Assembly (NCBI GenBank): GCA_021613335.1
Contig: JAJTWR010000398.1
Coordinates: forward strand, 742,501 to 806,500
DNA from: Whitmania pigra
Taxonomy: Eukaryota; Annelida; Clitellata; Hirudinida; Haemopidae
DNA length: 64,000 nt
Direction of reading: 5' to 3'
The notes below the pieces were generated by a model. That model did no database searches and was not told the origin of the DNA. It was given only the letters and a program-made list of their open reading frames with translations. Shown here piece after piece: positions 53,489 to 64,000 of the stretch (position 1 is its first letter; every line of letters begins with the position of its first letter). A program made the translations under genes and the position numbers.

Positions 53489-53782
53489 CAATCTTCAACC
53501 CATGTTCAACCAATCATCAACCCATGTTCAACCAATCATCAACCCATGTTCAACCAATCATCAACCCATGTTCAACCAGTCATCTACCCATGTTCAACCA
53601 ATCATCAACCCATGTTCAACTAATCATCAACCCATGTTCAACTAATCATCAACCCATGTTCAACTAATCATCAACCCATGTTCAACTAATCATCAACCCA
53701 TGTTCAACTAATCATCAACCCATGTTCAACCAATCATCAACCCATGTTCAACTAATCATCAACCCATGTTCAACCAATCACA
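53489..53782. repeat. 22-bp minisatellite, 13 copies
   Basis: Head-to-tail copies of a 22-bp unit, consensus CAACCCATGTTCAACY followed by AATCAT. They differ mainly at one C/T site (CCAATC or CTAATC). One copy carries CAGTCATCT. The first and last copies are degenerate. Confidence 0.95.
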
Positions 53783-54221
53783 AACCGAACAGACAGCAGA
53801 GTGGAAGTCGAAACTGAATTGTTGCAGTGGGTTTTAAATGCAGGAAATACCTTGTGAGTTCTCATCATAATTTTTATTCACGTTTGTTCTTCCAATTCGT
53901 TGAGTCACAAAGAAACCTCAAACTATTTCCCGCCGTTACACTCTCTCTCCCTCCTTGTCTGTCTACCTGCTCATCTCTCTTTTTAATGAATTATAATTAT
54001 TAATGTAGTAATTATTGGTTGTATAATATTTGGTTATAATATTAATAAAATATATGTAAATAAATAATACTAATAATAATAATATTAATAATATAATCGG
54101 TTCTAATAATATTTATAATATGTAATAATTTTTTTAGATAGAGAAGTAATTTGAGACATTTTGAAATCAAGTGAAACGATTACTGAAGTGTCTGAGTGTT
54201 GATATATTTAACATCATCATC

Positions 54222-54256
54222 AGCAACAGCAACAACAACAACAACAACAACAACAA
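54222..54256. repeat. CAA trinucleotide array
   Basis: Short CAA/CAG repeat of about 35 bp, followed by ATC units. Confidence 0.85.
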
Positions 54257-56264
54257 TCGTCATCATCGTCATCAACTACATTTAATATATTATATTAGAA
54301 TTATTATAACTATATTTAATTATCGTTGTGGCTACATCTAAGAATTATTATAACTAAATTTACACTAAGAGCAACAACAACAACAACAAAGCATGTAAAT
54401 TTGTTAACAATGTCGTTTTAATTGTTTCTGAAAAATAAATTACAAATTAAAAATGTTAACCTTTATGTTAATGAAATCGTTCTTTCAAAGATGTCAAAAG
54501 ATCGGATATTACAGGTGGCGAATCGATTAACATGGCTCCTCAAAGCTCGTAAATGCGAACAATTATTAATTACTAATTATAATTATATTACTAATCACAA
54601 CCAATTTTACCATTATTTAGTGAGATTATTGATTACAATTTTTAAATAGCTAATTACAATTATTGATATAATTAATTACAATTAGAAGTACTCATGATTA
54701 ATTTTGATATTTTATTAATATACTAATTCATACTAATTAATACTAATTAATACTAATACTGTCATTTTCTAATGTTTAGTGAGTTTGTGTAGCATTGTTG
54801 TCGACAGGAGCATAACTATCGGGTTTCAAGAATTAATTTTAATTAAACATCAAATTTAGTTTAAATTGAAGTCATTAGAAAATATTCAACTATTAAATCA
54901 TGATTTTAAATTTTTTCACAGTAATTATAATACGTATATTTAAATTTATTTTAAAATTTATTTATAAAACAAGGAAATATTTCAATAGGATATCATAACT
55001 AGTAACAAAAATAATTTATAATGACATATAGTAATATCTAAAAAATATAATAAATATAAACTTGTTAATACAATAGTTGCTAATTGTAATCATAATTAAG
55101 TATTTCTCAGAACAAAAGCCTGTTTTCAAAATCATGTTCATGCAAGTTTTTTAAAGGCATGTTTATAAAAAAAAAGGATTCATAACAACACTGTGATTAT
55201 CTAATGAAAATAAATGAATTTGCAGAATTAAAAAAACAAAATTAAAAAAAAAACTAACTTGACGATGAATTGCTGATAATGAATTGATGACGATGAATTT
55301 TTGACTATGAATTGTTGAAATGAATTCTCCAAGAAAACGTAAATACGACCAGATTTGACTAAAAAGTTCCAGAATGTTCAACTCAGTTTCGACTTTTCAA
55401 TTTCAACTGTCAAACAAAAAGCATTTCCTTTCCAGAAAAAAAAATGGCCACTGAAACTCAAACAATTTCCATCACCGCATGGAATCTTTCCGACCACAAA
55501 TGCATCCTTTCCATCCCATTTTACGCTCTTATAAGGGCATCGATCACAGTGATGCTACTTAGAACTACTCCCTTCCTCATCTCTCCTTGCATGAAAAGAT
55601 TTTTTTGTTTTTAACTCTGAGAATGATGCGTGGAGGGGAATGCCAAGTGTCCGTCGAAAGATTTCATCTTGTTCCAAACTGACTTTTTCTTTTGAACTGG
55701 CTTTATTTTTTCATTTTTTTTTGTATACTCTACAATATTTGATATATACTCTGACGATGAGGTATAAAAACATAGATATTCTTATCAGCAATATGGTTTT
55801 ACATTATATAAATATATAAATATATATATAAATTAAGTCATGAAATGTCGACTAAATTTCCCTAAATTAAGTTCGTAATATACATTGTACAAAACAATTA
55901 ACGAACTTAAATAAATGTTACTACTTAAAAGAAACAGGGAAAGTAAATTTACCAGCAGATGGTTTCAATATTTTTGGTAAAGCAGGGCCGAAAGATCAAG
56001 AAAAAAATAAGGAGGTGAAGCGGTTACTTGTTTCAATGGATGCTACTCTAGACTCGCAAATCTTTTTACATCGACTTGCGACCTTGAAGAGCAATTTTTT
56101 TTTCCTCAAAATTCCGAGAGAATTAAAAATTTGAAGTGTTTGCTGTTAGCATCTGTTAGGAGTTCCATTGGGCAGTTTTTAAAAACTTAATAAGTTAGGT
56201 AACTAATTAAGAATTTACACAAATTGATGATCAGATGAAATAACAAAATCAATCGAATCAATTA

Positions 56265-56266
<2 letters not shown>

Positions 56267-56308
<42 letters not shown>
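56267..56308. repeat. TTA trinucleotide array
   Basis: About 14 TTA units. Confidence 0.9.
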
Positions 56309-56310
<2 letters not shown>

Positions 56311-56477
56311 TAACTTAGAAGTTATTTTAATAATTTGCTAATATAAGATTTATTAATTAACTATTAATATATCAATAACTAAATGAATTCTTAGGAGCCT
56401 TCAAAACCATTTCTTTTCTCGCCTCAATTCGTCCGTCAAATTGATTGAGACACACGAGACAAAACATTATAACCATA

Positions 56478-56497
56478 AAAAAAAAAAAAAAAAAAAA

Positions 56498-56544
<47 letters not shown>

Positions 56545-56552
56545 TGATGATG
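56478..56552. repeat. Poly(A) run followed by AAT and GAT units
   Basis: About 20 A residues, then AAT units, then GAT. The A-tract to AAT transition could be the tail of a degraded retroposed sequence. The 69-codon frame through it is not supported. Confidence 0.8.
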
Positions 56553-57095
56553 ATAATAAAATGCGCGTTGCATTGAAAATGACATCAAGATCAAGTAGAC
56601 TTAATATCCATAAGATATTAAAGAAAATTAAAAATAAATTTATGAAATAAAAATGATTATAAAAACATGTTCTAGACCCCGGGTCTCCTGCAATGACGTG
56701 ATCAAAGTCTTCGTAAATCTGATTCCTCTCAAACCACGCAGCAACGTCATCTTGCTCGCATTAAATTACATGTAAAGTATTACGAATGAGTGGTAATAAT
56801 AAACAATTAAGTGAAATTGTAAAACGCTGAAAGATTCTGTGCAAATAATGCCAATCGCTTCCTCACTTGAAATGACGTCAACGAAACTTTAATCGATAAC
56901 ACTTTTTATACTCATTCAGCATTCTCAGACTGAACTTTTAAATATTTTAAATATTTTCTTAATTCCTTTCCAAATGTTACTTGCTGTGAATTAAAAATCA
57001 CATTTGATAAATGAGAAATCTATGTAAAAAATGCGACATTATCGCTTTAATTTATAATGCCGTAATATTAAATTAAGTTTCAGTAGGTCTTAAAT

Positions 57096-57357
<262 letters not shown>

Positions 57358-58216
57358 TTTCTCAGATCTGTTAAGTTTAATAAAAATGGCTCTGTAACAA
57401 ACTGAAATGCAACTGAAAGAAACAAATTTTGTTTTTAAATAAACAACATCCACACCAACACAGTCAACTGAAATGTACGCAAAACACAATTCTGTTTGTC
57501 AAACATCAAACAAACTTGATTAGTGTCAAATTTGATCAGCGATTTCTTCGAATTTAATTATTTTTTATTTTTATTATTTTATTTATTAGATACAATATTA
57601 TTATATGTAATAATATTATTGTAATTTATTATATTACAGTTTTAAGTGGCCTCAATTATTGACTCTCAGGAGACTGTCGACTGAACTTACATAAGAAATA
57701 TTTCATGATGGCTTTTTCTGATTTTGTGACGCATGATTGAGTCATCAGCGTTGATTGCTGGATCAAAAACGGGTGTCCATCCAGCCACCGAAAATACCTT
57801 AGTCTTATATTATAATTATTATTCATTAATTAGCCCTTAACTTAAAATCTTAAATCAGGTTTCAATTATTTTTCAACTTATCGACAGGATCAGAAAAATA
57901 CTAATCGAAAGCCTCATGCAAATTTTGCATAAATAAAAGAGATAAATTTGAAAAACGTATTAATTTAGTGTCTTCTATTATTCATTGACCAGATGACTGC
58001 TTATCAAAACCCTCGATAATGCGTATATATTCTAGCCAATCAAATTCAAGAGATCAGGTTTAAAAAAGTGGTAAAAAGTAAGTCCGAGGCGAAAGGCATT
58101 CAGTGATATTTAAGAACACTTTTGTAATAAGTTTGTGTTTAGCAATTTTGTATTAAACCTTAAAAGATGCATTATTAATTAGCTGCGCATGTCATCTTAA
58201 AGGGAACTATAGTGCA

Positions 58217-61200
58217 ATGTACACGCTTGGTGGAATTAACCCAGAATTATTGAGAAAATGTTACGAAAAGACCAGCAACAGTCAAAGGAAAAGAGGTATA
58301 ATTTCAATTTACAATTTCAAACAGAAACTTTCACATTTAAAACGTTTAAATTGGGATAAAAATTGCACATTTTAAAAACATACGATGATAATCGGTTTGC
58401 TTTTTTTTTCAGAATTACTGATTAAGATTTACAGTATGACTACTGGCACTGATGGCATCTTCTTTTTAAACAAAGAAGAGGTTATTTACATTGTACAATT
58501 AACATATCCATTCGTTTGTCACCTTAATATTTAGCACTTATTTTCTCATTTTCAAATCTTTGTATTTTAGCCATCTAAAGAACAATATGAAGAATTAGGT
58601 ATTGGTATTAGGTTTGTTGCATATTGCGGTTTATATTTCTTAGTAAAATTGCTTATGATTTGATTATCTTATTGTAAATTAGACCAGTTATATCATTTTA
58701 AAAAATGATAATGATACAATAAATATAGTTAAAATACATCTAATCAAAATACAATTACTGAAAGCGTAACATTTCATGGCTTAACACCTAAGAATCCTAT
58801 TTTGATTAACTCTAACGACGCAAGATAAATAAGTCTTTCACAAGAATTTATCATTTTATTTCAATTCATTATCGTGTTTAGTAATAATTTGCAATTGTTC
58901 CAGTTTGCTCCTGCCCAAAATCTTAGACAGAAGGCTGATGATGCTCTGTGAAATAGATGATTTAATAATACCGAACTTCAATCAGCTGAATGATGACTCG
59001 TTGCGTTAGTTTTAATTTTAACTATTTAAAATATATATGCTAAAATCAATTTCTTGAAAAATTTGGGACAATCTACCTATATTTCGGTATTGCAGGATTA
59101 CCTTCAGATGAAATCTTGAGAAGGGTTGTTTCCGATATAAGCAATTTCTACTCAAACCACTTTTTTAAGGTGACTATCTAATACATTCTAGTTTAATATC
59201 TTTTATATATAATCTTTAATAATGTTAAATTTTATTATTTAATTTTCCAGCGTGCACTTGACATAAATTTGGTCGCGCCATTATGTCAAGTGGCCAAGAT
59301 AAGCGATCATTCCGGCTTGCCGTATGCAGTTTGTAGGTATGTTTAATGTAATATGGCTGATAATTGGAATTTTTCATTCGAAATGATAAACTGTTCTTAA
59401 AATATATCTCATTTTCACAGAATTGCTGAGGATTTTATTGAAACGTGGAATCTCCAGAAGGCATGCCTCGCACTTAAACTGATGAGGATACTAGTCAATA
59501 GAGGAGATTATAAATATTTCAAAACTGGTAATTAATTTGATTTGAATTTATTAAATAACTTTGGCTCATCCCTCTATCATCTTACTGCCCTTCAGAAACC
59601 ATTGAGTGGTGGTATACTTTAAGAAACATACCTCACCCAAAATGCCCAAAAAAACAAAGAATTGCAGCATGGATGGGCCGTCAATGTAAGACTTATTGCC
59701 TATTACTGAACTATTAATTACTACTTACTGCTTTTATATAAGTACCATTCGTACTTATTCGCACACACATATATTTATATATTTAGTTTTCAACAATTAG
59801 TTGCTTATAGCTTATTGAATGACTGTAGTGTCGGAGTAATATTCTTAAACAATTGCTCAAGTACTTAATTTTTATTTCAGCCAAGATCTTATTTGATCAT
59901 CTGGCCGGACAGCAGAAAAGCGATTTTGTTAAATACCATGCATATTTGGTTAGGCATAAAATTTACTGCACACTTGATGTTTATACTGTATTCTAGAACC
60001 AGTAACTATAAGAGAAATAATTCTAAATATGTTTAAATGTAATGCAATCTCTACATTTTCAACAGTTTAATCCACCAAGCAATGTGATCGACATGGTTAA
60101 ATTAGGCTCTAAAATAACATTAGACTTCGTGTACTCATACTTCATGGGTTCTGACGACGAAAGCCAAAGAATCAAACTGATTGAGTCCTTCGTAAGGGCC
60201 TGTCTAGAGGTAATGATGACTGTACAATTCTTGTGGAACCAAGGCTACACATTTTTGTAATTGTACTTCAATCCTTATTACTTATTATAATATTAACATC
60301 GGTATATTGTGGATGAGGCAACAATAGTTTCTTACGTGCTTTTTGCAAGTTACGCAATCCTAATAATAGTGATAACGACGGCGATCGTACATATAATCAT
60401 CAAATAATAGCAATGCGAAATGCTCATTTTAATCTCGTATTTAAAAATATATCCGGTGATATTAAGTAAATCGTGACAAACGCTATGGTACTGGTTTTAG
60501 AATATTTTTGCAAGTGGCTGAGATTTTAACTCCTAGAGTTAGAAGGAGTTAGCACCACACCAAAGCAATACCTCAACCTCCAGCATACCGACGCCTTTAT
60601 GTTAGGCGTGCTATTACATGTTTATCTATGCATTAGTTATAATATAATATTAATTATTTGTACCTCTTGGTTTATCTATGCATTAGTTATAATATAATAT
60701 TGATTATTTGTACCTCTTGGTTTAGGATTATCACAAAAATGAGGCGCCAAAAAAGGATTTACCAAAGAATATAGCCTTTTGATTAAAATTCAGCGTATGG
60801 TTATTATTTTCTGCATGTACTTTTGCGGAATTACAAAAATTGTGAGTTATTTTAAAATAGTTGTAATTAAGTTAGTTTTTGATGTTTTAATATTAAAACG
60901 ATTGTTGAATTTACGTTCTTACATTTTAAGAGGCCATACCAGGAAAGTAAGTGGAACGAATTAGAGAAATACCTTTGTAGATACAGATGCAAGTCGTATC
61001 TATCAGAAAAGAGTGGCGGTTCAAATGAAGTTCGGATGTGGGGTGATCAGCCGACAGATGATGAGGATAAATATTCGTTAAACTCAGAGCCAGAGGATTT
61101 AACTATCGAAAAACACATATTCTTTGATACCTTTTTAAACCGTTTGGAGCTGATAAACATTTTACGAACAGTTTTCTGGAAAACTCCGGAAATTCTTGAG

Positions 61201-61773
61201 GTAATATGATGACGAGTCATTATTGTTTGCAGCATTATAAATATTCACGATCACTTATTTCTTATTACTTTTATTATTTTTCTCCAGATGGAAAAATTTT
61301 CGGACAGTTACGAAGCAATGGTCTTCTGGAATTGGCATGATCCTTTTAATACCAGGACTGCTGTCACTGATGCCATGAGGAATCCAGGCTTGCTAGCTAG
61401 AGATGCAAAATGGCTTGAATTTACGTTGAAGATGTGGTTGGTAGATCACTTTGTCTTAATACATCTTACATTATTAATTATCGTATTGTTGCACTTTATA
61501 ACTTTATTGTAAAAAAACTGATCTTCTTGCGCAGTCCCTTCTTGTACTTAAGTAAGGTTCAGGAGCATTTGGCCGATGATTTGTTGAAGGTAATAAGGGG
61601 TGAAGAAGTTGATGAGGTATGGAAATGTTTGGGTCATTTCTAACTGAAGACATTATTATTTCATTAATTAATTAGTAATTAGCTTAGTATTTCATTAATC
61701 GTTTTAGGCAACCTTAGAAGAACTTTATTTTGCTGTAAATGACATGACGCACAGTGTTTACTCTATTAAATGA
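58217..61773 (+). CDS. Unrecognised 474-residue protein, 14 exons
   Basis: Exons: 58217-58295, 58413-58480, 58571-58611, 58904-59004, 59096-59169, 59251-59336, 59421-59527, 59596-59685, 59881-59948, 60066-60209, 60931-61200, 61288-61436, 61535-61616, 61708-61773. Every junction is GT-AG and every phase fits, so the gene is almost certainly real. I do not recognise the family. The protein is intracellular by appearance: no signal peptide or membrane span, a mostly helical, leucine-rich first two thirds (RALDINLVAPLC, ALKLMRILVNRGDY, IEWWYTLRNIPHPKCPKKQR), an acidic linker (PTDDEDKYS) and a helical C-terminus with FWNWHDPFNTRTA and AMRNPGLLARDAKW. The pattern of amphipathic helices could suit an alpha-helical repeat protein, but that is inference. 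ATG choice: first in-frame Met after an AT-rich leader. AATAAA at 61802-61807 lies 29 bases after the stop. Confidence 0.82.
60619..60722. repeat. Direct duplication of about 52 bp in an intron
   Basis: Two adjacent, almost identical copies of a unit beginning GGTTTATCTATGCATTAG, differing at one base (TAATTATTTG or TGATTATTTG). It lies in the 720-bp intron 10 of the 14-exon gene. Confidence 0.9.
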
Positions 61774-62149
61774 AACTAAAACTTGAAACTGGAATGGTCG
61801 CAATAAAATTGATATAGAGATAATTCAAATTGGTTCAAATTGTTAAAACTTAAACTACATAGAAATGAAAATGATAGCTAAAAAGCTTTATAGAAACTTG
61901 AAAGATCGTTTTTCAATTTCTATAGTGTTTGATAATTTTCAACAATTTTACAAAAATTTATTGTCTAAGCAAACACAGTTTCTTCAAATTGCGCGCCACT
62001 ACTTCCCTTTTTCGTTCGTTTTCATCCTCTCTCTTGAGTGTTAAAAAATGGCTAGTATAACAATGCAATTCTCTTGACGTAAACATTGAAAGCCCTGTGT
62101 GTCATTGTTTGTCTTGATGAGTGGAATAAGAAAAACTTTACTTCATCTT
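61774..62149. other. 3' flank of the 14-exon gene, no gene seen
   Basis: AT-rich sequence containing the AATAAA signal at 61802-61807. The 5' end of the hAT remnant may lie inside this stretch, but no terminal repeat was identified. Confidence 0.4.
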
Positions 62150-63212
62150 ACCTCGGAATTTGAGCTTGTTTTTATGATCCCGCTGCTATCTACAGTCATG
62201 TGGTCCTCAATATCAACAAATTAAGCATCCCCACTGGTGATATGCTGAAGAAAGCTGTAACAGATTGATACAGTCAATGAGGCCTGGCAATCAGTAAGGT
62301 GCTATTATGCTAGTTACAGACAATGGAGCAAAAGTAGTAAAGGCTGCTAGGTTAATTCACGAGGAGGCAGTTTTTGATGCTGAAAATGGCAACCAATGAC
62401 GAGGCAACTGCAGAAAATAAAGGTGGTGAAGAATATATAGTAAAAATATAATATTGGAGTTTCCTGTCGTCTTCACACATACTGCAGCTGGTGGTTAAAA
62501 AATCAATATCATGTATCTTTCTCAACAAGGTAAGGACTTTGGTTGGACAGGTAAGAAGATCTAGTGTGGCAGTTAGACATTACAGGGAAGAAGCTAATTG
62601 TGATAAGCAGACTGTGCGATTTGAAGATCAGCATAAATCAAGAACTAGAGACTCTCAAGTAAGATTCCCTTTGAGTGGAAGGAGGGGAAGCTGATGGCCT
62701 GGCTGCTCTTATTAGAATCATTCTACGAACAGACAAATGTGCTTCAGAGTGACAAGCAAAGTCTGTCCTACTCTGCTGTCTGCTCTGGAACTAAAATACC
62801 ACCTCCAGCAATTCTCACAGCTGCCAGAAATGAACCAAGGCATGCTAAAATAATTGCTACAGAGTTTTGAATATATTCTGTAGCCACAAAATATGAAGTT
62901 TAATCCTATACCTGCTGTCGCATGCCTTCTGGATCCTACGTTTGCAGCTGCGATGTACACTGAAGATATGAAAGAATTTGCTTGAGTCCGCCAAGTCATT
63001 CATCATTGCCAGGTAATTCGACTCGTAATAATGACACTTTTAATATTGGCTAAATGCAACTTAACTTTTTTTAAAGGATATGCTCAGCCTCACAAGCTTA
63101 TGTTGAGAGAATATTTTCTGTTTGTGGTATGTTGCGTGAAGGTCGCCGAAACAGAATGTCAAGATCACTGGAAATGAGACTGAAGCAAAAATTGAATTAT
63201 AATAAAATTTGA
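62150..63212 (+). pseudogene. Decayed hAT-superfamily transposase
   Basis: Frame-broken remains of a hAT transposase in the expected order: VTDNGAKVVKAARLI (catalytic-core region, about 62312-62360), then HILQLVVKKS (the family's AHxLQLVV motif, about 62478-62507) with VRRSSVAVRHYR, then PAVACLLDPTFAAAMY (about 62905-62960), and the C-terminal dimerisation block SASQAYVERIFSVCG with RRNRMSR (about 63078-63212). Several stops and frameshifts separate the blocks, so it is inactive. Limits are approximate because I could not find terminal inverted repeats or a target duplication. Confidence 0.8.
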
Positions 63213-63517
63213 AAAAAGTTACATTTTTGTTATGTAATTTTGAAACTGAAACTTTGCACAAAGCTGCAAAGATGACGTTAAAACTAGATAGAAACTAAAA
63301 AGATAAAAATTTGAAAACTGTATAGACACTAAAACTGAAAAGCTTGTGAAATTGTGAAACTAGAATATCACTGAGTATTAATTTAAGAGTTCAACCTCAG
63401 GAATTTAAAAAAAAAATTTAATATCTACAAATGATGATTTCTATGCTAAACGTTGATACTTTTTGTATACCTGTTTTTTGTTAATTATTTTTGTATACCT
63501 GTCTCGCTCACTGGAAC
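63213..63517. other. Flank between two hAT remnants
   Basis: A-rich unique sequence that may include the 3' end of the decayed hAT element. No gene seen. Confidence 0.4.
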
Positions 63518-63969
63518 TAGAGGCGTAGCTAAGGGGGGCGGGGGGTACATATGTCCCCGGGCGCCAAGATACAGGGGCGCCAAAATGAGGCTTAATGCAT
63601 CAATAGGACAGGATCGTCTCAGTGATCTTAGTATAGAAAGAGAAACGCTTGAGAAAACAGACTTTGATGACGTTATTGATCAGTTTGCAACTGTTAAATC
63701 AAGAAAAATAAATCTATTTTAAACAGTATTAGACTACTATGCATGTAAATCATCTTAGACTGTGACTGATTTGGTGAAGCATGCGCTACTATTTGTAGAA
63801 CGTTTTTTCACTTTTAAATGGATGCCTTGTGCCATTAAAATTTGATTTGTATTTCAATTTCAAATTTATTGTAATACAGTAAGATTAAATATATAGACAT
63901 GGAAAAGGGCGCCAATTCTATAGTTTGCCCCCGGGTGCAAAATACCCAGGCTACGCCTCTGACTGGAAC
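63510..63969. repeat. 8-bp target-site duplication flanking a hAT element
   Basis: ACTGGAAC occurs at 63510-63517 and again at 63962-63969, directly abutting the two ends of the element. The 8-bp length is the hallmark of hAT insertion. Confidence 0.88.
63518..63961 (+). mobile_element. Non-autonomous hAT element (444 bp) with terminal inverted repeats
   Basis: The left end TAGAGGCGTAGCTAAGG pairs with the right end CCAGGCTACGCCTCTG, and both subterminal regions carry a G-run plus CCCCGGGCGCC/GGGCGCC-type sequence. Between them is the tail of a transposase frame (about 63588-63722: LSDLSIERETLEK, FDDVIDQFATVKSRKINLF, stop), matching the C-terminus of ZMYM/hAT-type transposases. The element therefore looks like an internal-deletion derivative of an autonomous copy. 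The first base is T where the right end predicts C. Confidence 0.88.
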
Positions 63970-64000
63970 ATTGATCTTTATGAATAAAAAAGGATTCAAG

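Noticed and set aside
53489..53782. CRISPR-like array
   Set aside because: The repeat units are contiguous with no unique spacers and the genome is eukaryotic; it is a minisatellite.
54422..54649. 75-codon plus-strand frame as a gene
   Set aside because: AT-rich, no recognisable similarity, no supporting signals.

Overview
The window is nuclear DNA of an invertebrate animal. It is AT-rich, every gene is split by GT-AG introns, and it carries very long simple-sequence arrays (GGAT, GAT/ATC and AAT). The gene set (a FACIT collagen with a thrombospondin-N domain, a GW182/TNRC6 protein, LSM4, a multi-domain Bcl-2 homologue and a large NACHT-WD40 protein) is metazoan. The composition and the hAT remnants would suit a lophotrochozoan such as an annelid, but nothing here fixes the phylum.

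Layout. 1-7089 is intergenic and dominated by microsatellites. 7090-16237 (minus) is a ten-exon NACHT/WD40 gene of about 1,907 residues; it has one apparent frameshift near 9470 and ends in a CaaX-like tetrapeptide. 16238-26396 is a roughly 10-kb, A-rich (so T-rich on the minus strand), repeat-poor stretch with no recognisable coding exon; part of it may be the 3' UTR of the next gene. 26397-31320 (minus) is a seven-exon GW182/TNRC6 gene. LSM4 starts about 1 kb away on the opposite strand (32324-33387, plus, five exons). It is followed in tandem by an Mcl-1-like Bcl-2 family gene (33978-36362, plus, five coding exons). 37243-50978 (minus) is a complete 30-exon type IX-like FACIT collagen gene. 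50979-58216 is intergenic, with GAT, AAT, TTA and TCAA arrays and a 22-bp minisatellite. 58217-61773 (plus) is a 14-exon gene for a 474-residue protein I do not recognise. A decayed hAT transposase lies at about 62150-63212, and a short non-autonomous hAT element with terminal inverted repeats and an 8-bp target duplication at 63518-63961.

How the genes relate. Most are unlinked in function. The exception is the head-to-head pair GW182 (miRNA silencing effector) and LSM4 (a subunit of the Lsm1-7 decapping-activator ring and of the nuclear Lsm2-8 ring). Both act in mRNA decay and P-bodies and share a short intergenic region. Exon models were assembled by hand. In every gene the splice phases add up to an open frame, except for the single frameshift in the NACHT-WD gene. 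I found no clearly new multi-gene system; the best candidates for novelty are the unrecognised 14-exon gene and several unusual features of known families.
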